From NCBI GenBank assembly GCA_903867585.1, contig CAIPRZ010000168.1, forward strand, positions 1 to 10,433: a stretch of 10,433 nucleotides of DNA. The letters are read 5' to 3'. This document shows, piece by piece, positions 1 to 6,839 of this stretch (position 1 is its first letter; the number at the start of each line of letters is the position of its first letter). The notes beneath the pieces were generated by a model, which did no database searches, had not been told where the DNA came from, and saw only the letters and a program-made list of their open reading frames with translations. Origin of the DNA: an uncultured Chlamydiae bacterium (GTDB lineage: Bacteria; Chlamydiota; Chlamydiia; Chlamydiales; Rhabdochlamydiaceae). The position numbers were made by a program, and so were the translations under genes.

Positions 1-73
1 AAACATCTCTTTAGTTATAGTATTAAAAATTTTATATATAGCTCTTAGGAATTTTTAGATTATAGGTGAAAAC

Positions 74-105
74 AAAGACCCTTGGATGTACCCAAGGGTC
101 TTTTT
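74..105. terminator. Bidirectional intrinsic terminator
   Basis: A perfect 12-bp inverted repeat (AAAGACCCTTGG at 74-85, CCAAGGGTCTTT at 92-103) encloses a 6-base loop. On the plus strand it is followed by a run of five T (101-105). On the minus strand the stem runs into TTTGTTTT. It lies about 38 bases past the stop codon of the M48 peptidase gene and most likely ends that leftward transcript. The better U-tract on the plus strand suggests that it also stops a rightward gene lying outside the left edge. Bases 1-70 are very AT-rich and too short to show which gene that is. Confidence 0.88.
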
Positions 106-141
106 AGAGGACAATATCTGGATTAAAAAAGATCCAGTGCC

Positions 142-1419
142 TTAAGCAGATCTTGAATCCGCAGCTTTAGGCTGCTTATTGAGTGTATCGTAAGCAGCTA
201 ATAAAGCTTGTTTACGACGAGCCGATGTAGGGTGTGTCAAGAAAAAATCAGGATACCAATCTCTACCAGCCTCTTTTTCAAAGAACTCTTGGAGGTAAAT
301 GGCCCCTTTAAGATTGAAACCAGCATTTGCTGCTAAATACATCCCTGTAATATCAGCTTCAAATTCATTTTGACGGGATCTAAATAAACTCAAAAGATCT
401 AACCCTTTAGAAAAAACCCAATCAGAAGATTCATGCATTTTTTCGTAGTGCTCTTCTTTCTTTTTTAATTGAGTTATAGCACTTTTATCTGATTTTGGAG
501 CTTTTAAAAGGGATTGATACTCTTGATCATTAGCTTTCATATAACCAATAGCTAGGTATTTGAATGCTGAATAAAGAACTTTTGTAATTAAATTAGCAGT
601 AATTACAACCATAGAGTGGCGTGAGGCCGCGTGAGTCATTTCATGACCGATTAAAGCCGCTGTCACATCTTCAAGTCTTACATCACTTAAATCAATCGTC
701 TCTTGGCTTCCATCTAGAAGAGTAACTGTAGAAGATGTAATGGCTTTAGAACCTTGATTTTTTAATACAAATTCTCTTTCAAGCTCTTTGATTAAACCAT
801 CATAAACAACCATTCCGCCCCCTGGGCAAGCAAAGGCATTGATTTGATGAGAATGGGCCAGCTTCGTACGGTAATTAAAAGGAGTTTGCCCGTTAGGATT
901 AAGGATCTCACTATTAACACTAGCATTTAATTTTTCTGTAACGTCTGCAGTGATAGAAGAATAATTTTTACCCGAAGTCAGCGATATTGCTGAAGATTCA
1001 AGTAAACGGTAGGAATTAATGGGATAAAAAATATTATCACCCAAAAACTTTTCAGCATTTCTTGAAAATAAATTAAATTGTCTTTGACCGTTGATGGGGT
1101 TAATAGGAAGAACATAGTTATAAACTACAAAAACCCTCTGTTTTAAAAATCTATAGGGCAAAATATTATTTAAGCCTTGATCTATCTTTCCAAAAACAAA
1201 ACAAGTTGCTTGAACAACTTTTGAAGCTCCGTAATGAACAGCTGCTACAGAATCATAAAGGGTTTTATAAACGCGGCAAAAAGTGCCTGGAACGACATGA
1301 CACGATTTGATGTAGTCATTAGTTACTTCTGGAAAGACAGGATTATAAGAGGCTTTTAATCCCTCTTTTTGAGCTTCCCAAAGCACGTTTAACGATCTTG
1401 CTTGTATAGATTGTGTCAT
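142..1419 (-). CDS. M48-family zinc metallopeptidase
   Basis: This 425-residue protein is a probable zinc-dependent endopeptidase of the M48 family (HtpX, BepA and Oma1 relatives). The zinc site is visible: HEMTH at residues 259-263 gives two His ligands and the catalytic Glu260. NEFEAD at 351-356 gives the third ligand, Glu352, in the family's ExxAD form. A family-typical THPTSARR segment at 395-402 follows; in BepA the matching His helps control the active site, so His396 may do the same here. I see no N-terminal signal peptide or lipobox. A hydrophobic stretch at about 269-294 directly after HExxH could be buried helix or membrane-associated. Two segments look longer than usual for the family: about 35 residues just before HExxH (210-247) and a lysine-rich stretch at 296-340 between the two zinc motifs. 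The start has a modest GGA ribosome site 6 bases upstream (1426-1428). The substrate is unknown. The gene follows der by 61 bases and ends at the terminator at 74-105. Family assignment is firm; cell location is not. Confidence 0.9.
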   Translation of the reverse strand: MTQSIQARSLNVLWEAQKEGLKASYNPVFPEVTNDYIKSCHVVPGTFCRVYKTLYDSVAAVHYGASKVVQATCFVFGKIDQGLNNILPYRFLKQRVFVVYNYVLPINPINGQRQFNLFSRNAEKFLGDNIFYPINSYRLLESSAISLTSGKNYSSITADVTEKLNASVNSEILNPNGQTPFNYRTKLAHSHQINAFACPGGGMVVYDGLIKELEREFVLKNQGSKAITSSTVTLLDGSQETIDLSDVRLEDVTAALIGHEMTHAASRHSMVVITANLITKVLYSAFKYLAIGYMKANDQEYQSLLKAPKSDKSAITQLKKKEEHYEKMHESSDWVFSKGLDLLSLFRSRQNEFEADITGMYLAANAGFNLKGAIYLQEFFEKEAGRDWYPDFFLTHPTSARRKQALLAAYDTLNKQPKAADSRSA

Positions 1420-1450
1420 AATAATTCCAAGTTAATTATTTTTTTAATGA

Positions 1451-1459
1451 ATTATAACA
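1451..1459 (-). promoter_or_regulatory. Extended -10 promoter of the M48 gene
   Basis: Read on the minus strand, TGTTATAAT is a perfect extended -10 element (TGn plus TATAAT). It is about 31 bases before the peptidase ATG. At a 17-base spacing the upstream hexamer is TTAAGT, a poor -35, which is compatible with an extended -10 promoter. It lies inside the 61-base gap after der, so the peptidase may be transcribed separately as well as by read-through. Confidence 0.5.
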
Positions 1460-1480
1460 AAATTAGAATTAAAACTTAAA

Positions 1481-2929
1481 TTAATTGAAATAAGAGTTAT
1501 CAAGTTCTTCTTGAAGATCAGGCACCGCATCTAAATCAAATTCTGAATCATCAAAATTTGTAACCTGCTCAGCTTTAGCAGCTAAAACATCTTCTTTAGC
1601 ATGTCTTTCTTCTTTAGATTCATTCTTACCTCTAAGGATAAATTCTAAAGGGCAGCCTGAAAAGTCAAAGGTCTCTCTAAAGGCATTAATCAAATATTTT
1701 TTATAGGTTGCTGCCATCAGCTCGGCTTTATTAACAAAGACCACAAAACGGGGAGGTTCGATACTAATTTGGGCCATATAGTAAATACGAAGTCTTTTCC
1801 CTTTGAGCATTGGCGGGTGGTATTTTTGAAGGGTTTTTTCAATAAACTTATTAAGCTGACCGGTTGTAATTCGCTGAGTAGTGGCGGCATAGGCTTTATC
1901 AACAAGGGCAAAAATCTTATCAACGTTTCTTCCTTCTAAAGCGGACATAAAAAGAGTCGGGCAATGGGCTAAAAAGGAGGCCTCCATTTGGAGAGCTTTT
2001 AAGCAATGCTCCATTCTAAATCCTTTCACTTTATCCCATTTATTAAGAGCAATCACACACGTTTTACCCTCCTCTTCAATCATTTGGGCAATCCGTTTTT
2101 CTTGAGCACTTAACCCCGTTTCCCCATCAATCATAAGAACGCAAACATCCGCTCTTTGGATAGCTGATTCTGTTCTCATATAAGCGAACTTATCAACGAC
2201 CTCTTTCTCTCCCGATTTTCTTCGGATTCCGGCAGTATCGATAAAGGTATATTTTTTGCCAAAAGCCTCTACTTTAACATCGATCGCATCACGGGTCGTT
2301 CCCGCAATAGGGCTTACAATACATCTATTTTCATCTAAAAGGTGGTTAATCAAGGTAGATTTACCCACATTAGGACGGCCGATAATAGCCACATGGATCC
2401 CCTCTTTAGGCTCTTTAGAAGCCTCATCAAAACTTACTGTTTTAAATGCCATCTCTAAAAGCTCGGCCATATGGTAGCCATGAGTACAAGAAATAGGGAG
2501 CATTTTACTAATCCCTAGCTCATAAAACTCGTGCATTTTAGCAGATTGTTCTGGATGGTCAATTTTATTAACCGCTAGGCAAACCGGCTTCTTAGTTCTT
2601 AAAAGAATACGCGCTACTTCAACATCCATAGGGTGGACGCCTATAGTTCCATCAACCACTAATACTAAAGTGTCTGCCTCTTCAATAGCAATTTCAGCTT
2701 GTCTTAGCATGAGTTCATTGAAAGGAGCTTTTGAGCGGTAATCAAGACCGGCTGTATCGATAAGCTCAAATTCCTTACCAAAAAAGTCCCCTTTAGCATA
2801 GATACGGTCACGGGTAATCCCTTCAGCCTCATCGACAATAGAGATCCTACGCCCACAAAGCTTATTAAAAAGAGCCGATTTACCCACATTAGGGCGTCCT
2901 ACAATGGCAAGTTTAGGTATGGCTGGCAT
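1481..2929 (-). CDS. der: Ribosome-assembly GTPase Der (EngA)
   Basis: Der is an essential double GTPase that binds the 50S ribosomal subunit and is needed for its maturation in the cytoplasm. Both G domains are complete in this 482-residue protein. Domain 1 has the P-loop GRPNVGKS at 11-18, switch-I Thr39, DTAG at 58-61, NKID at 121-124 and Ser147 of G5. Domain 2 has GRPNVGKS at 184-191, TTRD at 211-214, DTAG at 231-234, NKWD at 296-299 and SAL at 329-331. The KH-like domain follows (about 353-435, with HPPMLKGKRLRIYY). The length is normal for Der. The last roughly 45 residues form a charged tail that becomes strongly acidic (from about 459). The linker between the G domains is short. The start is supported by AAAGG 8 bases upstream (2938-2942). 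No key residue is missing. The HEFYELGIS segment after NKID resembles chlamydial Der as I recall it. Confidence 0.98.
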   Translation of the reverse strand: MPAIPKLAIVGRPNVGKSALFNKLCGRRISIVDEAEGITRDRIYAKGDFFGKEFELIDTAGLDYRSKAPFNELMLRQAEIAIEEADTLVLVVDGTIGVHPMDVEVARILLRTKKPVCLAVNKIDHPEQSAKMHEFYELGISKMLPISCTHGYHMAELLEMAFKTVSFDEASKEPKEGIHVAIIGRPNVGKSTLINHLLDENRCIVSPIAGTTRDAIDVKVEAFGKKYTFIDTAGIRRKSGEKEVVDKFAYMRTESAIQRADVCVLMIDGETGLSAQEKRIAQMIEEEGKTCVIALNKWDKVKGFRMEHCLKALQMEASFLAHCPTLFMSALEGRNVDKIFALVDKAYAATTQRITTGQLNKFIEKTLQKYHPPMLKGKRLRIYYMAQISIEPPRFVVFVNKAELMAATYKKYLINAFRETFDFSGCPLEFILRGKNESKEERHAKEDVLAAKAEQVTNFDDSEFDLDAVPDLQEELDNSYFN

Positions 2930-2937
2930 GAAATGAA

Positions 2938-2966
2938 CCTTTAAAATTTTGGCTTATAATATACCA
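2938..2966 (-). promoter_or_regulatory. Probable der promoter and ribosome site
   Basis: On the minus strand TGGTATATT (2958-2966) fits an extended -10 element with five of six TATAAT positions. No good -35 lies 16-18 bases upstream. AAAGG at 2938-2942 is a plausible Shine-Dalgarno sequence 8 bases before the der ATG. The predicted transcript would start near 2951 and have a leader of only about 20 bases. Known promoter rules and spacing support this; nothing here proves use. Confidence 0.42.
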
Positions 2967-3088
2967 CAATCTATGTTTATAAATCAGGCGTTTTAGTGAA
3001 TCATTATAAAAAATAAATTGTTATTACTATAAAACTGCTATTAGTTTGTAATAATTATGGATTAAAGAAATAAGTATATATTTAATTT

Positions 3089-3118
3089 GAGCCGGCTTTC
3101 CTGGGCTCTTTCAAGCCC
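3089..3118 (-). other. Two competing hairpins between SNF2 gene and der
   Basis: On the minus strand GGGCTT and GAGCCC (3118-3113 and 3108-3103) form a 6-pair stem with one T-G pair, closing a GAAA loop of the GNRA type. The GAGCC arm can instead pair with GGCTC at 3093-3089 around a 10-base loop. The two folds exclude each other. The site is 26 bases beyond the SNF2 stop. No U-tract follows, so this is not a standard intrinsic terminator; it may be a weak terminator, a 3'-end stabiliser or chance. The rest of the 2930-3143 gap is AT-rich with nothing else recognisable apart from the der promoter. Confidence 0.3.
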
Positions 3119-3143
3119 CCTAGAGGGATACACATCGCTTAAG

Positions 3144-6100
3144 TTAACTCAACGACTCCACAAGCTCAATCAACTCTTTTTTAGAGAAGTTTTTAAATAA
3201 ATCAGGACCTTCATCGGTATTAAGAGTATCGATTAAGCGAAGCTTATCTTTGATCAGCCAATCGATCCTTTCTTCGATGGTATCTTTAGTAATCAGTTTA
3301 AAGACCTGAACTCCCCGATTTTGACCAATCCGGTGAACCCGATCGGTCGCTTGGGCCTCTTTAGCAGGATTCCACCAGCGATCGTAATGGATAACAACAC
3401 TAGCTGCTGTTAAATCGATCCCCACACCAGATGCTAAAAGAGATCCAACAAAAACTTCACAGGTTGGATCTTCTTGGAATCGTCTTACTTGTTCTGATCG
3501 ATCCATCGAAGAGCCGCGTAGAGAACTATAGCCGATATTGTGCTCTTTTAAATATTTCTCGATGATATTAAGCATCCCAAGATACTGGGAAAAGACCACA
3601 ACTTTTTGTCCTGAATCTCTAGCTTCTTGTAATAGCTCTACAAATAGATCCCATTTTCCGCTCATCTCTTCTTTATAAGGATCAAGCTCTGTTTCAATAA
3701 GGGCTGGATGGTCACAAAGCTGTTTAAGCTTTGTAAGGAGGGCAAAAATATGGAGCGTTCCCTCTTTGTTACTTTCAACCATATTCATCAGTGATGCTTT
3801 TTGCTCTTGAACAATTTTATGGTAAAGATGTTCTTGGTAGTCAGAAAGATGGCAGAGCATATCGGTTTCCACTTTTTCAGGAAGATCTTTAAGCACATCT
3901 TTTTTGAGTCTTCGCATAATAAAAGGGGCTGTTACCCGATTAAGCCGCTCACGCGCTTTTTTATCATAGTTTTTCTCAATCGGAATTAAGAACTTCTCTT
4001 TAAATTCAGAAGTTTTTGGTAACAGTTTTGGCAAAATAAGATCAAAAAGAACTTTAAGATCTTCAATCGTATTTTCAATAGGAGTTCCTGAAAGTCCTAT
4101 TTTCATCAACGTCTGAATTTTTGAAAGGGCCGCATAAATTTTGGAATGGGGATTTTTAGCGATTTGTAATTCATCAAAAATCGCTAAATCAAAACTTAAT
4201 TGAGAAAAGAGTTCATAGTCACTTCTTAAAACCCCATAAGAGGTAAGGATAATACCTTCATTATAAGCTTGCTGATTAAAACTTCGGGCTTGTCCATGGA
4301 ATAGGTGAACTTTTTGATGAGGTAAAAAGTTTTTAAGCTGCCTTTCCCAATGATATAAAACCGATGTAGGACAAACAACTAAAGTTTTAACATGAGGCTT
4401 TTGGTTAGATAAGACTGCGATGAAAGCAATGGCTTGGTGAGTCTTACCAAGACCCATCTCATCGCATAAAAGACCAGACAATCCCAATCTAAAAAGATTC
4501 TGAAGCCATCTGACCCCAGTTTCTTGATAAGGCCTTAGCGAGCTTGTATACCCTTTTAAATCTAAAACAGCATTATCTTCATGAACATTAAGAGATTTAA
4601 TAAAAGGGTGCTCATCTAAGCTTTCAGAAAAGATCATCTGCTCGTAAAGGCTCAGCTTATAAAAGCTCAGAGCATCAAGGGAAAAGAGTCCCTCTTTACT
4701 AAGGGTTAAATGTTTTAAAAACCCAAATCTCTCATCGGTTAAATCAATAAGCCCTGCATCCGAGCAAACCGAACGCTCCCCTTTTTCATACGCTTTTTTA
4801 ATAAAAGAAAGAGGACATCTACCTAAACTTGAACTATAAAAACCGGTAGCAAGATAGGGTTTTTCATGGGTGATCTCTTCGATATTGAGTTCAATCTTAT
4901 CCGGGATTTTTAACCTAGAATCGATTTTTAACCGCTCTTTAAGACCAGATTGTAATACATCCAAAAGACCAAAGAGTTCATGAAGACCAAAACGGGCTGG
5001 ATGGGCAAATAATACTGGGAGTTTAAATTCTGTTGGCACCTCTTTAAAACCCATACCGTAGGTATAAGTATAAGAGCCAAGCCATAAAACCTTTTCGGGA
5101 GTAAAGCCCTTTTTTAAAACCATAACAGGGGTTGTTTTGAGAGACCCTTTATCAGAAAGCTCAATCGAAAGTATAACATTTTCTAAGGGAGAATGGTGGC
5201 AAAAAAAACCTTTGATTAAAGCAAGATCGGCCCGATTCTCGTTAAGGAAAGATTCTAAAGACTCTTTAGGAACCTTTAATCCAGAAACTATTTTAGCGCC
5301 CCCTTCAAGCGAGACTTTAGGGTAAAAACCAGCTTGTGGAATATAGATAAACTCACCGCAATCAATAAAATCGATCGGATTGTCTTCCCCTTTTTTCTGA
5401 GTAAATTCGAGCTCTTTACCATTAAAAACATAATCTAGATTTTCCTGAACAGAGGCCATATGCCATTCAAATCCGGGATAATCTTTTAAGAAATGGCGAT
5501 GCCTATTGAGAAAAGTTTTTAAACTCTCTTTAGGTATAACTTTTACAAGTTCATCAAAAAGGACCCCTTCAAGTTCAATTAGGGTATTTTTCTTAACAAG
5601 AATATAGGGGTTAAATAGATGATCTTTATCAGCATCAATCAAGATCTCACCGGCCTTATCTAAAGAAATGGTTAAAAAACCATCGTCTCTCATCTCCAGT
5701 TTATAATGGGCCTTTTCTTTTTGTGGGTGGAACTGGACCCCATGTAAAAGCTGATTAATATGCGAGCGATATTTTTTAAAAAAAACAGGAACATCTTCTA
5801 TCTTGTTCTGGTTAAAAATAGGATCAAGCTCTTTAGAAAAAAAGCCTACCTCTGGAAGAAAAACAAAATCTCCTAAATCGATAAGTTTAGCACTTAAGTG
5901 TTTTTGTTTCTTTTTATCGATCATCAGCTCCCCATTTTTTGGATCGAAATGGAGCTCTATTTTCTGATCAAAAGATCCTTGATAAAGGGGTGTTTTTGTT
6001 AGAGAAGGATCAAATTCAGGAACAAGATCTTGGAGGACCTCTGATGAGATTTGGGCTTTAATTTTAAAATGAAAAACGGTGATATCTAATTCCCATCGAT

Positions 6101-6689
6101 CTTTTTTAACATGTTTAATATCTATATGGGCTTTTTTTAAATCCTGTTTTAAAAACAGGTATTTTGCCAAATCATTATAAACACTTAAGCGAAATCTAAA
6201 ATCAAACGAGGGCCTTTTATTTTGATATAAATAAAGCTCATTTTCTGGAAGTGAGGAGAATTCTAAAGAGTTCGTCTCATCTTTTATCTCATCATTTGAT
6301 AAAAGCGTTTTTATCTCTTTCAAATCTTTAAGGGGCCCACTAAATTCTAAACTATCTTCACCAAAGTCTCCCATCAAAGTAGAGGCCCCTAAATGAAGCT
6401 TAATTTCCGATTCTTCATGCACGGAAAAAAAATCGGTAAAAAAGGCTTTTATAAAACTTTTTTCATACTCTTCAGAAAGGTTAGTACCTTGAGGGGTGAT
6501 GACTTTTTCATAAAGCAGTTTGGCATGCTTACAGATATTATCATCTGATCCACAAGAGCAAATAGCACTAAGAATTAAATTATCCTCACCAAGTTGAATC
6601 AACGGATAATAAGGCTCTTTGCCCTCAAGACAGACCCCCTGAAAGGTAGAACGTGAAAATAAAATCTCATCAAGGACAGTTTGTGGCAT
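3144..6689 (-). CDS. SWIM-finger SNF2-family DNA-dependent ATPase
   Basis: This 1181-residue protein belongs to the bacterial SNF2/Swi2 ATPases, which move along duplex DNA and remodel protein-DNA or transcription complexes; they are not strand-separating helicases. A SWIM-type zinc finger comes first (Cys44, Cys46, Cys53, His55). A long accessory region (about 80-700) of the type found in bacterial SNF2 proteins follows, containing four diverged repeats (see separate entry). The ATPase core shows LRPYQ at 718-722, DEMGLGKT (743-750, Walker A), DELQ (839-842, Walker B), LSGTPIEN (866-873), VVVFSQY (1030-1036), GVGIDL (1088-1093) and QATDRVHRIGQ (1113-1123, with the arginine fingers). All essential motifs are intact. 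The third Walker B position is Leu instead of the commoner Ala or Gly. The length matches my memory of chlamydial SNF2 paralogues (about 1,200 residues). The ATG has no clear Shine-Dalgarno sequence, but an in-frame TAG about 33 bases upstream and the lack of another early Met support it. The 150-base gap upstream (6690-6839) shows no convincing promoter or terminator. The target is unknown. Confidence 0.96.
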   Translation of the reverse strand: MPQTVLDEILFSRSTFQGVCLEGKEPYYPLIQLGEDNLILSAICSCGSDDNICKHAKLLYEKVITPQGTNLSEEYEKSFIKAFFTDFFSVHEESEIKLHLGASTLMGDFGEDSLEFSGPLKDLKEIKTLLSNDEIKDETNSLEFSSLPENELYLYQNKRPSFDFRFRLSVYNDLAKYLFLKQDLKKAHIDIKHVKKDRWELDITVFHFKIKAQISSEVLQDLVPEFDPSLTKTPLYQGSFDQKIELHFDPKNGELMIDKKKQKHLSAKLIDLGDFVFLPEVGFFSKELDPIFNQNKIEDVPVFFKKYRSHINQLLHGVQFHPQKEKAHYKLEMRDDGFLTISLDKAGEILIDADKDHLFNPYILVKKNTLIELEGVLFDELVKVIPKESLKTFLNRHRHFLKDYPGFEWHMASVQENLDYVFNGKELEFTQKKGEDNPIDFIDCGEFIYIPQAGFYPKVSLEGGAKIVSGLKVPKESLESFLNENRADLALIKGFFCHHSPLENVILSIELSDKGSLKTTPVMVLKKGFTPEKVLWLGSYTYTYGMGFKEVPTEFKLPVLFAHPARFGLHELFGLLDVLQSGLKERLKIDSRLKIPDKIELNIEEITHEKPYLATGFYSSSLGRCPLSFIKKAYEKGERSVCSDAGLIDLTDERFGFLKHLTLSKEGLFSLDALSFYKLSLYEQMIFSESLDEHPFIKSLNVHEDNAVLDLKGYTSSLRPYQETGVRWLQNLFRLGLSGLLCDEMGLGKTHQAIAFIAVLSNQKPHVKTLVVCPTSVLYHWERQLKNFLPHQKVHLFHGQARSFNQQAYNEGIILTSYGVLRSDYELFSQLSFDLAIFDELQIAKNPHSKIYAALSKIQTLMKIGLSGTPIENTIEDLKVLFDLILPKLLPKTSEFKEKFLIPIEKNYDKKARERLNRVTAPFIMRRLKKDVLKDLPEKVETDMLCHLSDYQEHLYHKIVQEQKASLMNMVESNKEGTLHIFALLTKLKQLCDHPALIETELDPYKEEMSGKWDLFVELLQEARDSGQKVVVFSQYLGMLNIIEKYLKEHNIGYSSLRGSSMDRSEQVRRFQEDPTCEVFVGSLLASGVGIDLTAASVVIHYDRWWNPAKEAQATDRVHRIGQNRGVQVFKLITKDTIEERIDWLIKDKLRLIDTLNTDEGPDLFKNFSKKELIELVESLS
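5031..6041 (-). repeat. Four diverged ~85-residue modules in SNF2 accessory region
   Basis: Residues 217-553 of the SNF2 protein can be read as four modules of about 80-88 residues starting near 217, 301, 386 and 474. A helix-like head recurs: VPVFFKKYRSHI at 300-311, IPKESLKTFLNRHR at 385-398 and VPKESLESFLNENR at 473-486. A strand-rich tail recurs: DLGDFVFLPEVGFF at 271-284, DCGEFIYIPQAGFY at 443-456, and a weaker WLGSYTYTYGMGF at 536-548. The repetition is seen at protein level only and is not obvious in the DNA, so the copies are old. Module borders are estimated by eye. Confidence 0.55.
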
Positions 6690-6839
6690 ATGCGTTAAGG
6701 GGCTTTTTATTGTGTGCTAAAAAAGGTCTATTTTTTGTTAATTTTATTTTTATTCAAAATTTAGGGAGTGCAAAAGGGAGATTGTATCTGTTTTAAAAGT
6801 TTAGAGCTTTAGGAATTTTCTTAAGGGATTAAAAAAAAT

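Noticed and set aside
1717..2889. Open frames of 60-75 codons on both strands inside der (for example 1717-1923 and 2704-2889 minus, 2256-2477 plus).
   Set aside because: They are shadow frames of a strongly conserved gene, have no protein family features and no ribosome sites.
2358..2911. Similar DNA at about 2358-2390 and 2878-2911 as a repeat element.
   Set aside because: These are the codons of the two GRPNVGKS P-loops of Der, an ancient domain duplication, not a mobile or regulatory repeat.
4155..4188. Perfect 11-bp inverted repeat with a 12-base loop inside the SNF2 gene.
   Set aside because: It falls on codons for the Walker B region (DLAIFDELQIAK), has no T-tract on either strand, and is explained by coding constraint in AT-rich sequence.
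6143..6159. 17-base palindrome (CCTGTTTT, A, AAAACAGG) that could be an operator.
   Set aside because: It lies well inside the SNF2 coding region and encodes ordinary residues; with no second copy near a promoter it is probably chance.
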